From the NCBI RefSeq assembly GCF_020709055.1, contig NZ_JAJFCK010000001.1, forward strand, positions 62,001 through 126,000: 64,000 bases of DNA. Direction: 5' to 3'. Both the position numbers and the translations under genes were made by a program. Shown here one piece after another: positions 55,248 through 63,394 of the stretch; within the stretch, counting starts at the first letter, position 1; each line of letters opens with the position of its first letter. Below the pieces are notes generated by a model. It was not told where the DNA came from. It worked only from the letters and a program-made list of their open reading frames with translations, and did no database searches. This DNA is from Ruminococcus callidus. Its GTDB lineage: Bacteria > Bacillota > Clostridia > Oscillospirales > Ruminococcaceae.

Positions 55248-56066
55248 CTATCTCACCTCATGATGTGCTTCGGATTTTCGATATTTTCCATACCAGGCAA
55301 GCGATTTGATGTCGGCATTGGAACTGCACACCCGACAATTTGGCGCACGATGCGGAATCGGAAGTATGCGAACTTGCAGCGAAAATCCGTCAAACGTCAG
55401 CAATTTTCCCACCAGCAGTTCTCCTGTACCAAGCAGATATTTTACCGCCTCCATCGCCTGTGCGCTGCCAGCAATTCCTGCCGTCATCCCGAGAACCCCC
55501 ACCTGAGCGCAGCCGGGCAGCTTCTCTTCCGGCATGTCCTCAAAAATACAGCGGAAGCACGGCCCTTGCTCCGGCACATAGGTCATAATCTGTCCCCCTG
55601 CCCGCAGTACACCGGCATGGACAAACGGCTTTTTTGCAAGAACGCAGGCATCGTTGATCAAAAGCTTATTCTCCATGCGATCGGTTGCATCGATCACGAA
55701 GTCATAGGACTGTATCACAGACAAAATGTTCTGCTCGTTAAGATAAAACGGATGCGTAACCACATGAACATGGGGATTCAGTGCGGAAAGCGTCTTTTGT
55801 GCAGAGGCTGTCTTTGGCATGCCGATTCGCTCCGTTGTGTGCAAGATCTGGCGCTGCAAATTGGAACAGGCAACAACATCTCCGTCTGCAATGCCAATGG
55901 TTCCAACGCCGGCTGCTGCCAGATAGAACGCTGCCGGACTTCCCAAACCACCGGCACCAACTACCAAGACCCGACTCTCTGCCAATCTCTCCTGCCCTGC
56001 CTCGCCGATTTCCGGCATAACACACTGTCTGGCATATCGTTCCAGTTTCTCCGGATTCTGCTTCAT
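55248..56066 (-). CDS. ThiF/MoeB/HesA-family E1-like adenylyltransferase
   Basis: Adenylates the C-terminus of ubiquitin-like sulfur carriers or a related substrate. The 272 residues have the opening ERYARQCVMPEIGEAGQ, the ATP site VLVVGAGGLGSPAAFYLA (about 33-50), NLQRQILH, and two zinc knuckles CFRC and CRVC. This is the MoeB/ThiF pattern rather than TcdA. A reactive Cys may lie in PGCAQVGVLG. No ThiS/MoaD-like carrier gene is adjacent. It sits between a TtcA-like gene (20 bases away) and a cysteine desulfurase (1 base), which points to a sulfur relay. Confidence 0.88.
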   Translation of the reverse strand: MKQNPEKLERYARQCVMPEIGEAGQERLAESRVLVVGAGGLGSPAAFYLAAAGVGTIGIADGDVVACSNLQRQILHTTERIGMPKTASAQKTLSALNPHVHVVTHPFYLNEQNILSVIQSYDFVIDATDRMENKLLINDACVLAKKPFVHAGVLRAGGQIMTYVPEQGPCFRCIFEDMPEEKLPGCAQVGVLGMTAGIAGSAQAMEAVKYLLGTGELLVGKLLTFDGFSLQVRILPIPHRAPNCRVCSSNADIKSLAWYGKYRKSEAHHEVR

Positions 56067-56086
56067 CTAGATCGCCTCCCGATTCC

Positions 56087-56923
56087 TCAAGTGGTTTCCT
56101 CGTAATCATCCAAAAAGTGATGCGACTCTGCACCCTTATGATAGGAAATTACTGTTTCCAAATTGATGTTTTCAACGCTGCGGAAAATATTCATGTCGAT
56201 ATTCTTGTTGATTTTCCGAAGTTCCCGCAGCATCGTCTTGATCTCCTGCCGTTTCGAACCGCCGCCGCCATTGTCGCACATGGTACAGTTTTCCGTAAAA
56301 CGACAGGCACACTGGATAAATTGCAGGTCATGATAATTTTTCCAAGCGATAATGTCTGCTTCACGCACCAGATACAGAGGACGAATCAGTTCCATTCCCT
56401 CGAAATTCTTGCTGTGCAGCTTCGGCATCATCGTCTGAACCTGTGCGCCGTAGAGCATGCCCATCAGGATAGTTTCAATGACATCATCAAAGTGATGCCC
56501 CAATGCAATCTTGTTACATCCCAGCGCCTTTGCGTTCTGATAGAGATAGCCACGCCGCATCCGTGCACAAAGATAACACGGACTGTCATCAATATCTGCC
56601 ACAACATCAAAAATATTCGTCTCAAAAATTTGAATCGGCAGATTCAGCAGCTTGGAATTTTCCTCGATTTTCTGCCGGTTGATTGCATTATAACCGGGGT
56701 CCATGACCAGAAAAACCACTTCAAACGGAACATCACTGTACTTCTGAAGCCGCTGCATGCATTTCGCCATGAGCATAGAATCTTTTCCGCCCGAAATACA
56801 GACCGCAATCTTGTCGTTCTCTGAAATCAGCTGATACTCTTTAATTCCCTTAATAAACCGACTCCAAATGGACTTCTTATATTTTTTTGTGATGGAAAGC
56901 TCATACTTATCTTGCTCTGTCAT
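56087..56923 (-). CDS. TtcA-family PP-loop ATPase, copy 2
   Basis: A second TtcA/TilS-like protein, 278 residues, close in sequence to the copy at 36265-37125. It shows AVCISGGKDSMLMAKC, CYLCARMRRGYLY, IALGHHFDDVIETILMGM and FIQCACRF, plus extra cysteines in ENCTMCDNGG absent from copy 1. The start at 56923 is favoured by GAGGTG 5 bases upstream; an ATG one codon earlier is too close. It is the first gene of an operon with a ThiF-like E1 enzyme and a cysteine desulfurase, suggesting a dedicated sulfur supply. Substrate uncertain. Confidence 0.86.
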   Translation of the reverse strand: MTEQDKYELSITKKYKKSIWSRFIKGIKEYQLISENDKIAVCISGGKDSMLMAKCMQRLQKYSDVPFEVVFLVMDPGYNAINRQKIEENSKLLNLPIQIFETNIFDVVADIDDSPCYLCARMRRGYLYQNAKALGCNKIALGHHFDDVIETILMGMLYGAQVQTMMPKLHSKNFEGMELIRPLYLVREADIIAWKNYHDLQFIQCACRFTENCTMCDNGGGGSKRQEIKTMLRELRKINKNIDMNIFRSVENINLETVISYHKGAESHHFLDDYEETT

Positions 56924-56970
56924 CATTACACCTCATTTGACACAATACATATGGAATACATCTGTTTCCT

Positions 56971-56999
56971 ATTATAGCACACTCGTTCTCAAAAAGCAA
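56971..56999 (-). promoter_or_regulatory. Promoter of the sulfur-transfer operon
   Basis: TTGCTT (56994-56999), a 17-base spacer and TATAAT (56971-56976) with TGC in front (extended -10) on the minus strand, about 45 bases before the TtcA-like start. Confidence 0.75.
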
Positions 57000-57006
57000 T
57001 ACGGCA

Positions 57007-58068
57007 TCAAGAACGTTTCACATCGCCGATGTCCGTCACGGCTTCGTATCCCACCGAACGAATTCGATTTTCCAAGCAGCCACGGCATTGTGCGGACTCC
57101 TCACCTGTGCAAATTTTATTGTCGTACAGGGAGTACCACTTTCGCACACGAACCGGTGAGAGATTCGGCATCACCACATTCGCCCCCGCTTTCAGTCCCA
57201 GTTCTCGCCCATTAGGATGAATGGTTCCCAGCGCTGTTGTCGCCGGAATGAGCGCATGCGGAAACATCAGGCGCAGAACCGCAATCAAGCGCAGCGTCAG
57301 CGCCAAACTTCCGTTTGGATACTGGGAAAATGGCGTATCTGCATGGGTCAGATATGGCCCGATTCCAATCATATCCGGATCCAGTTCCTGCAAAAAACGC
57401 AGATCAGCAATCAGACAATCTGTTGTCTGAAATGGAGAGCCAACCATAAATCCGGAACCCACCTGATAGCCAAGTTCTTTCAGATCGAACAGACAGCGTT
57501 TCCGATTGGACAAGTGCATCTCCGCCGGATGCAATTTACTGTAATGCGACGCATCCGCAGTTTCGTGCCGCAAAAGATAGCGGTTTGCTCCCGCACGAAA
57601 ATATGCGGCATAGCTCTCCCTCGGCTTTTCTCCGATGGAGAGAGTGATTGCACAATCCGGAAAGCGTTCCCGAATGGCAGATACGATCTCGCAGATCTCC
57701 TTATCCGTGTAAAACGGATCCTCTCCGCCTTGCAGGACAAAGGTGTGAAATCCCAGCGTGTATCCCTCTTCGCAGCAGGAGAGGATCTCCTCTCTCTCAA
57801 AACGATACCGCACAGCACGGGTGTTCCCTTGACGTATCCCACAGTAATAGCAATTGTTCTTACAATAGTTTGTAAACTCGATCAAGCCACGAAGATAGAC
57901 CGCCGTGCCATATCGTTCCCGCCGAACTTGATCTGCCTCGGAAAACAGCATGTCATCTGTTGCTGCATTGCTCTGTTCCAAAAGCACCCGAAGCTCCTTG
58001 TCGGAAATCGTCTGTGCATGCTTCAGTTGATGGATGCTGTTTCGAATCGATTCCTGTACCGCGAACAT
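57007..58068 (-). CDS. hydE: [FeFe]-hydrogenase maturase HydE (radical SAM)
   Basis: Radical SAM enzyme that helps build the dithiomethylamine-bridged 2Fe subcluster of [FeFe] hydrogenases. The 353-residue product has the CxxxCxxC site in NYCKNNCYYCGIR, FVLQGGEDPFY, LSIGEKPRESY, and the C-terminal CX7CX2C in CTGEESAQCRGC for a second cluster. The start at 58068 follows GAGGAATGGGG; longer in-frame starts run into a tRNA gene and its terminator. HydF, HydG and a hydrogenase are not in the window, so the cofactor genes are dispersed. BioB-like relatives lack this C-terminal motif. Confidence 0.9.
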   Translation of the reverse strand: MFAVQESIRNSIHQLKHAQTISDKELRVLLEQSNAATDDMLFSEADQVRRERYGTAVYLRGLIEFTNYCKNNCYYCGIRQGNTRAVRYRFEREEILSCCEEGYTLGFHTFVLQGGEDPFYTDKEICEIVSAIRERFPDCAITLSIGEKPRESYAAYFRAGANRYLLRHETADASHYSKLHPAEMHLSNRKRCLFDLKELGYQVGSGFMVGSPFQTTDCLIADLRFLQELDPDMIGIGPYLTHADTPFSQYPNGSLALTLRLIAVLRLMFPHALIPATTALGTIHPNGRELGLKAGANVVMPNLSPVRVRKWYSLYDNKICTGEESAQCRGCLENRIRSVGYEAVTDIGDVKRS

Positions 58069-58094
58069 ATGATCCCCATTCCTCATTATGATAG

Positions 58095-58130
58095 AAAAAA
58101 GACTTCCAGAGAAACTCTCTAGAAGTCTTT
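58095..58130 (-). terminator. Terminator after the tRNA genes
   Basis: The minus strand forms GACTTC-AGAGA/TCTCT-GAAGTC with one mismatch, followed by TTTTTT. It lies between tRNA-Ser and hydE. Confidence 0.85.
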
Positions 58131-58135
58131 CATTT

Positions 58136-58227
58136 TGGCGGACAGGGAGGGATTCGAACCCTCGATACGCTATTAACGTATACACGAGTTCCAGTCGTGC
58201 GCCTTAGACCAGCTCAACCACCTGTCC
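58136..58227 (-). tRNA. tRNA-Ser (anticodon GGA)
   Basis: On the minus strand a 7-bp acceptor stem GGACAGG/CCTGTCC encloses a D arm, an anticodon arm CACGA-CTGGAAC-TCGTG with GGA, a long variable arm (TATACG..CGTA) as in class II tRNAs, and a T arm GAGGG-TTCGAAT-CCCTC. The CCA end is encoded (58136-58138). Confidence 0.95.
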
Positions 58228-58261
58228 ATCTTATGCTATCGCTTCCTGCTTGTTGGAAGCG

Positions 58262-58344
58262 TGGTGCGAGTGACGGGACTTGAACCCGTACGCCGAAGCA
58301 CACGCCCCTCAAACGTGCCTGTCTGCCAATTCCAGCACACTCGC
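58262..58344 (-). tRNA. tRNA-Leu (anticodon GAG)
   Basis: The minus strand shows acceptor GCGAGTG/CACTCGC, an anticodon loop TTGAGGG with GAG, a variable arm with a TTCG loop, and T arm ACGGG-TTCAAGT-CCCGT. CCA is encoded. It is 34 bases upstream of tRNA-Ser and shares its promoter and terminator. Confidence 0.95.
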
Positions 58345-58374
58345 ATTTCTGCATCTCTCGCATTCAGCTTTATT

Positions 58375-58403
58375 ATTATAGCAAAAAAATCGAAGGTTGT
58401 CAA
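58375..58403 (-). promoter_or_regulatory. Consensus promoter of the tRNA-Leu/tRNA-Ser unit
   Basis: TTGACA (58398-58403), a 17-base spacer and TATAAT (58375-58380) on the minus strand: a perfect SigA match, as expected for stable RNA. Confidence 0.93.
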
Positions 58404-58486
58404 CACTTGAAATGAGTTGTTTTGTTTATTCTTTGTAAAATAAAAATGAAATTCAAAGAAAATATCCAAACAAAACCGATTCTCAT

Positions 58487-58537
58487 AAAAAATCCCCCTG
58501 AAAAGATGGGACAGCACCTTTTTCAGGGGGGATTTTT
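58487..58537 (-). terminator. Terminator of the sodium:alanine symporter gene
   Basis: On the minus strand, AATCCCCCCTGAAAA pairs with TTTTCAGGGGGATT, followed by a T-run. It lies 20 bases after the symporter stop. Confidence 0.85.
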
Positions 58538-58558
58538 GTAATGAAACAACAAATGTGT

Positions 58559-59974
58559 TTAGTTCAAATGCCGCTTTTCCGCAAAATACTGCTTGGTATC
58601 TGCAGCAATGATGCCGGAAAGCGCAAGGAGTGCGATGATATTCGGGAATGCCATCAAACCGTTGAAGACATCCGCAGTATCCCAAACCGCTTCAACCGTG
58701 AGATACGGGCCAATGAAAACGGCTGCGATATAGAGCCACCGGAAAATCAGTGTCATCGTATGGCTTGCCTTACCACGCAAATATGTCAGGCAACGCTCAG
58801 AATAGTAGCTCCAGCCGAGAATGGTAGTAAACGCAAAGAATATCAGACATGCCATCAGAATGAACGAAGACACCTTTCCGGGGAACGGCAGCCCCGACTG
58901 GAAGGCAGCATCGGTAATCTCAACGCCCTGCAAATTTGGATTGCTCCACTTGCCGGAAACAACAATGGCAAGACCGGTCATGGTGCAGATAACAATGGTA
59001 TCAATGAAGGTACCCGTCATGGTAACCAAACCCTGACGAACTGGTTCCTTTGTCCGTGCTGCTGCTGCTGCAATCGGCGCAGAACCGAGTCCGGCTTCGT
59101 TGGAGAAAATACCACGGGCAATACCCTTCTGCATGGCAACGATGATTGCGCCAAGCGCACCGCCTGCAACGGCATCCATACCGAATGCACTGCGAACAAT
59201 CTCAACTACAGCGTGTGGAATTGCACCAATGTTGCATACGATCAAAATGACGCAGCACAGCACATAGGCAATCGCCATAAACGGAACAACGACCTGAGAG
59301 ATTTGAGAAATTCGCTTCAAACCGCCGATGATAACCAATGCAGCACAAATGGTAATAATCAATCCCATGATGACTGTGGTCCAGGTATAATTCTGTTCAA
59401 ACAGCGTGAATGCAATGTGCGATTTATCGGGATCAAAGAAGTTGTTTGCCGCAGAGGTGATTCCATTGATCTGTGTGATCGTACCGATTCCAAGAAGACC
59501 CGCCAGCATTCCAAACACTGCAAACAGCTTTGCGAGCCACTTCCAACGAGAGCCCATTCCGTTTTCGATGTAATAGAACGGACCGCCGAGATAATGGCCA
59601 TCCTTGTCCACAGTACGGTACCTAATCGCAAGGAAACCCTCTGCGTACTTAGTTGCCATTCCGAACAGCGCTGCAATTTCCATCCAGAACAATGCGCCGG
59701 GCCCACCAGCTGCAATTGCAGTTGCTACGCCAACAATATTGCCTGTTCCGATTGTTGCAGACAGCGCCGTACACAGTGCGCCGAAGCTGGAAACTTCGCC
59801 TTCCCCAGTTTCCTCATTTTTTACCATGAACTTCAGTGCTTTTCCCAAATGGCGAATTTGAAGCCCGCCCATTCGAATGGTCAGCCAAATTCCACAGGCG
59901 AGGATGAGGATAATCAAAGGAAGTCCCCACACCCACGCATCCACTTGCTTGATGACATTCGTCAACAAATCCAA
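58559..59974 (-). CDS. Sodium:alanine symporter (AGCS family)
   Basis: Sodium-coupled uptake of alanine or glycine. About 471 residues with 10-11 membrane helices and the AGCS signatures ALSATIGTGNIVGVATAI, GGPGALFWMEIAA, FSNEAGLGSAPIAAAAA and GTFIDTIVICTMTG. The start is not certain: TTG at 59974 (LDLLTNVIKQVDAWVWG) matches the family N-terminus and follows GGGAAGTGG, whereas the upstream TTG at 60025 has no ribosome binding site. A good promoter lies upstream and a terminator after the stop, so it is a single-gene unit. Confidence 0.92.
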   Translation of the reverse strand: MDLLTNVIKQVDAWVWGLPLIILILACGIWLTIRMGGLQIRHLGKALKFMVKNEETGEGEVSSFGALCTALSATIGTGNIVGVATAIAAGGPGALFWMEIAALFGMATKYAEGFLAIRYRTVDKDGHYLGGPFYYIENGMGSRWKWLAKLFAVFGMLAGLLGIGTITQINGITSAANNFFDPDKSHIAFTLFEQNYTWTTVIMGLIITICAALVIIGGLKRISQISQVVVPFMAIAYVLCCVILIVCNIGAIPHAVVEIVRSAFGMDAVAGGALGAIIVAMQKGIARGIFSNEAGLGSAPIAAAAARTKEPVRQGLVTMTGTFIDTIVICTMTGLAIVVSGKWSNPNLQGVEITDAAFQSGLPFPGKVSSFILMACLIFFAFTTILGWSYYSERCLTYLRGKASHTMTLIFRWLYIAAVFIGPYLTVEAVWDTADVFNGLMAFPNIIALLALSGIIAADTKQYFAEKRHLN

Positions 59975-60047
59975 TGTTACCACTTCCCTACTGAAAAATA
60001 TATTTGGGTCGGCGATGAAAACCAACCCGGAAGGAAAATTTTTTTAT

Positions 60048-60076
60048 ATTATACCATGCTTCAAAATATTTTGCAA
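60048..60076 (-). promoter_or_regulatory. Promoter of the sodium:alanine symporter gene
   Basis: TTGCAA (60071-60076), a 17-base spacer and TATAAT (60048-60053) on the minus strand. Confidence 0.75.
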
Positions 60077-60147
60077 TTCACATTACAAACAGAAATAAAG
60101 ATATTCTGAAAAGATACTGTAAAATATTCAATTTTTCTTTCTTTTTC

Positions 60148-60196
60148 AAAAAAAGCCCTGCCATGAAGTTAAGAAACAACACAGCAGAGCCTCTTT
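60148..60196 (-). terminator. Terminator of the fumarate-reductase-like operon
   Basis: On the minus strand GCTCTGC pairs with GCAGGGC (one G-T pair) across a 22-base loop, followed by TTTTTTT. It lies 27 bases after the flavoprotein stop. Confidence 0.8.
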
Positions 60197-60223
60197 TTCT
60201 GATATTAGACTTTTTTTGCGAAA

Positions 60224-61825
60224 TTAGTCATTGACCTTGCGTGCGTAGTCCGGCAGGAGCATCGGGGAAACAGTATCCGGATGAATACCTGCATCTGCCA
60301 GTTCCTTTTCGAACTTTGCAACGTGCTCCAGCGTCAGGTTACCAACCTCTACGGTCTTCGACTTTGCAGCAGCGTACTTACCAGCGTTACGGCCGAATAC
60401 GATAACGTCCAGCAGGGAGTTACCCATCAGTCTATTCTCGCCATGTACACCGCCAGCAGCCTCACCTGCTACGAACAGGTTCTCTACGCTGGTCTGGCTG
60501 TCGGTACCAACCTTAACGCCACCGTTCTGGTAGTGCAGAGTCGGGTAGATCAGCATCGGCTGCTTCCGGATATCGATGCCATACTTGAGGAACATTCTCA
60601 GCATTGCCGGAATTCTCTTCTCGATGGTACCTTCGCCATGAATAATATCGATCATCGGAGCATCCAGCCATACACCCTGACCGCCGGTCGGAGTGTTTAC
60701 CTGCTTGCCGCGACGGCACTCACGGATAACCGTGGAAGCGGTTACGTCACGAGTTTCCAGCGGGTTCATGAAGACTTCGCCGTCTACGTTTACCAGCTTT
60801 GCGCCCAGAGAACGTACCTTTTCGGTAACCAGTGCGCCGAAAATCTGTTCCGGGAATGCAGCACCGGTCGGGTGATACTGCAGGGTGTACTGCTCACGCA
60901 GCGGAGCACCCACACGATATGCCAGAACCAGACCGTCTGCAGTTGCGCCATAGTGGTTCGAGGTCGGGAAGCCCTGATAGTGCATTCTGCCTGCACCGCC
61001 AGTTGCAATGATAACAACCTTTGCCTTTGCAATCAGGATCTCACCGGTTTCCATATTCTGAAGAACTGCACCTGCGCAGTGACCCTTGTCGTCCATGATC
61101 AGCTCAATTGCAGAAGTGAAGTCAACAACCGGAATCTGACGGTTCAGCACTTCATCACGCAGAGTACGCATGATTTCTGCACCGGAGTAATCCTTTGCAG
61201 CGTGCATTCTCTTGCGGGAAGTACCGCCGCCGTGTGTTGTGATCATGTTGCCTTCTGCGTCCTTATCGAACTCAACACCAAGATCCTGCAGCCACTCGAT
61301 GCCATCCGGAGCCTCTGTTACCAGCTTGTAAACCAGTTCCTTATCTGCTGCAAAGTGACCGCCGCCGTAGCAATCCAGGAAGTGCTGTGCCGGAGAATCG
61401 TTCGGCTTATCAGCTGCCTGAATACCACCTTCTGCCATCATGGTGTTTGCATCACCAATACGCAGCTTAGTTACGATCATAACCTTTGCACCGGCATTAT
61501 CTGCCTCGATTGCAGCAGAAGCGCCAGCGCCGCCGCCGCCGATGATCAGAACGTCGGTCTCATAGTCCGGGCAGGAAAGGTCAGGCAGATTGTCCTTCAG
61601 ACGGCTATCCGACTGGAGCATCTTTACCAGTTCCTTCGGTGCCTTTTCGCCCTTATTCGGGCCAACGGTCAGCACGTCAAACTGATCCTGACGATAGTCC
61701 GGATGATTTTCACGCAGTACCTGATCCTTCTCCTCTGCGGTCATTCTTCTCGGTTCCATTGCTGCATTTTCTGCACGCTTTGCCTCTACCTTTTTAATGG
61801 ATTCCAGCATTTCTTCCGTATACAT
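60224..61825 (-). CDS. Fumarate reductase/succinate dehydrogenase-type flavoprotein subunit
   Basis: FAD enzyme of the SdhA/FrdA/aspartate oxidase family, here probably reducing fumarate to succinate. The 533 residues have an unusual N-terminal extension of about 88 residues, then the FAD site DVLIIGGGGAGASAA, HGGGTSRKRMHAA, YHPTGAAFPEQIFG, and GGVHGENRLMGNSLLDVIVFG. It is the last of four genes, 15 bases after an iron-sulfur subunit like SdhB, and no membrane anchor gene follows, so the complex looks soluble. Aspartate oxidase is less likely given the partners. Confidence 0.88.
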   Translation of the reverse strand: MYTEEMLESIKKVEAKRAENAAMEPRRMTAEEKDQVLRENHPDYRQDQFDVLTVGPNKGEKAPKELVKMLQSDSRLKDNLPDLSCPDYETDVLIIGGGGAGASAAIEADNAGAKVMIVTKLRIGDANTMMAEGGIQAADKPNDSPAQHFLDCYGGGHFAADKELVYKLVTEAPDGIEWLQDLGVEFDKDAEGNMITTHGGGTSRKRMHAAKDYSGAEIMRTLRDEVLNRQIPVVDFTSAIELIMDDKGHCAGAVLQNMETGEILIAKAKVVIIATGGAGRMHYQGFPTSNHYGATADGLVLAYRVGAPLREQYTLQYHPTGAAFPEQIFGALVTEKVRSLGAKLVNVDGEVFMNPLETRDVTASTVIRECRRGKQVNTPTGGQGVWLDAPMIDIIHGEGTIEKRIPAMLRMFLKYGIDIRKQPMLIYPTLHYQNGGVKVGTDSQTSVENLFVAGEAAGGVHGENRLMGNSLLDVIVFGRNAGKYAAAKSKTVEVGNLTLEHVAKFEKELADAGIHPDTVSPMLLPDYARKVND

Positions 61826-61840
61826 GATACCGCACCTCCC

Positions 61841-62515
61841 TTACTTCTCAATCTCACGATTGTTGTACTTTTCACGAATCTCAGCATCGCTCAGTGCCAT
61901 ATTTGCACGGATTGCCTCTTCGCACTTGCCCTCGGCAATTTCTTTGACACGGTCTGCCAGATGCTGACATTTCGGTTCAATGTACTTACCATTCAGACGA
62001 CGAGCCAGCATTGCAACCTGCGGATGAGAAATGCCTGCCGGGCAGCGGGAAGAACATACACCGCACATTACGCAGTCGAACGACTCTTCTGCGCACTTTG
62101 CGTATTCTGCACGCTGTGCATATGCGATATACTGCATAACATTCAGACCCTGTGTACATGCATTGGTACATGCATTACAGCCGATGCAGGAATAGATCTC
62201 CGGATAGTTCTTCATCATTACGGTTTCGTCCGGACGAACCTCGTTGATGTCATAGATCTCCTTGATCAGCGGGAAGAACGGCAGCTGTGTGATGTACATA
62301 CCCTCTACAACCTGTGTCGAGCATGCCAGACAGGTGTGCAGTTCACGGTCGCCCTTAACACGATAAATTGTTGCACAGGCACCGCAGAAACCATTTCGGC
62401 AGCCACAGCCGCGAACCAGTTTATAGCCGGCATATTCCAAAGCCTTCATGATGGTCAGGCTGGCAGGTACCTCGTACTTTTTGCCCATCACGAACACATT
62501 AACCATCTGTTCCAT
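61841..62515 (-). CDS. Iron-sulfur subunit (SdhB/FrdB-like, 2Fe-2S plus two 4Fe-4S)
   Basis: Electron-transfer subunit, 224 residues. The N-terminal plant-type ferredoxin fold has CGCRNGFCGAC and a later CLAC (2Fe-2S); the C-terminal half has CIGCNACTNAC and CVMCGVCSSRCP for two 4Fe-4S clusters. Typical FrdB has one 4Fe-4S, one 3Fe-4S and one 2Fe-2S, so the complete Cys sets here suggest a lower-potential chain. It lies between the FAD/NAD module (18 bases) and the flavoprotein (15 bases). Confidence 0.88.
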   Translation of the reverse strand: MEQMVNVFVMGKKYEVPASLTIMKALEYAGYKLVRGCGCRNGFCGACATIYRVKGDRELHTCLACSTQVVEGMYITQLPFFPLIKEIYDINEVRPDETVMMKNYPEIYSCIGCNACTNACTQGLNVMQYIAYAQRAEYAKCAEESFDCVMCGVCSSRCPAGISHPQVAMLARRLNGKYIEPKCQHLADRVKEIAEGKCEEAIRANMALSDAEIREKYNNREIEK

Positions 62516-62533
62516 GTGAATTCTCCTTTACCA

Positions 62534-63394
62534 TTAATATTCATTCGGCAGCTCGGACAGCTCATCAAACCGGAATACCGGACCATCCTTGCAAACGTAC
62601 TTGTCACCGATGTTGCAGCGACCGCACTTGCCGATACCGCACTTCATTCGAAGTTCCATTGTTGTATAAACCTGCGTCTCCTGGAATCCGAGCTCTTTCA
62701 AGCCGTCCAGAGTGAACTTAATCATGATAGGAGGTCCACAGATCAGAACAGTACGGTTCAGATCCGGCTGGAGTTCCTTGACAAAGTTCGGAATGAATCC
62801 AACGTGGCCATCCCAACCTTCCTGTTCCCGGTCAATCGTCAGGTCTACCTTGCAGTCTTTGCTCCATTCATCCAGAATCTCCTGATAATCTACCAGATCA
62901 TCCTTGGAACGGGAACCGTAAATGATGTGCAGAGAGCCATAGGCATCCGGATTTTCACGCTTCTTGTCACGGCAATAATTGATTACCGAACGGAGCGGAG
63001 CCAGACCGATACCGCCGGCGATGAACAGCAGATCCTTACCCTTCAGACCATAGTTGCCGTTTTCCTCAGTGGGAACGGTTTCTACCGGGAAGTTCTTTCC
63101 CAGCGGTCCTCTTACGGTAACTTCCTGCCCAACGTCCATCATATGGAGCCAGCTTGTCAGACAACCGCACTTTTTAATGGAAAATTCCATGAATTCCTTA
63201 TTCGTCGGAGAAGAGGTGATGGAGAACATACCCTCTCCGATGCCGGGAATCGAAACCATTGCGCACTGACCCGGCATGTGTTCGAACAGCTTGTTGCCAT
63301 CCAGACCAACCACACGGAATGTCTTTACATCAGGGGTATCCTGGCGGATGTCAGTTACAACGCCGACTTTTGGAATCAAAGCTTCTTGTCTCAT
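62534..63394 (-). CDS. FAD/NAD(P)-binding oxidoreductase subunit (AsrB/hydrogenase-gamma-like)
   Basis: Ferredoxin reductase-type module of 286 residues that passes electrons between NAD(P)H and iron-sulfur clusters. It has MFSITSSPTN (FAD), LLFIAGGIGLAPLRSVI and YGSRSKDDLVDYQE (NAD(P)), VLICGPPIMI, and a C-terminal 2Fe-2S Cys set (MKCGIGKCGRCNIGDKYVC). Relatives are AsrB, sulfhydrogenase gamma and dihydroorotate dehydrogenase electron-transfer subunits. Its start overlaps the stop of the upstream 4Fe-4S gene (ATGA). Here it most likely supplies the fumarate reductase. Confidence 0.88.
   Translation of the reverse strand: MRQEALIPKVGVVTDIRQDTPDVKTFRVVGLDGNKLFEHMPGQCAMVSIPGIGEGMFSITSSPTNKEFMEFSIKKCGCLTSWLHMMDVGQEVTVRGPLGKNFPVETVPTEENGNYGLKGKDLLFIAGGIGLAPLRSVINYCRDKKRENPDAYGSLHIIYGSRSKDDLVDYQEILDEWSKDCKVDLTIDREQEGWDGHVGFIPNFVKELQPDLNRTVLICGPPIMIKFTLDGLKELGFQETQVYTTMELRMKCGIGKCGRCNIGDKYVCKDGPVFRFDELSELPNEY

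Noticed and set aside
58069..58185. Longer hydE start
   Set aside because: The extension would run through the tRNA terminator and into the tRNA-Ser gene; the start at 58068 has a good ribosome binding site.
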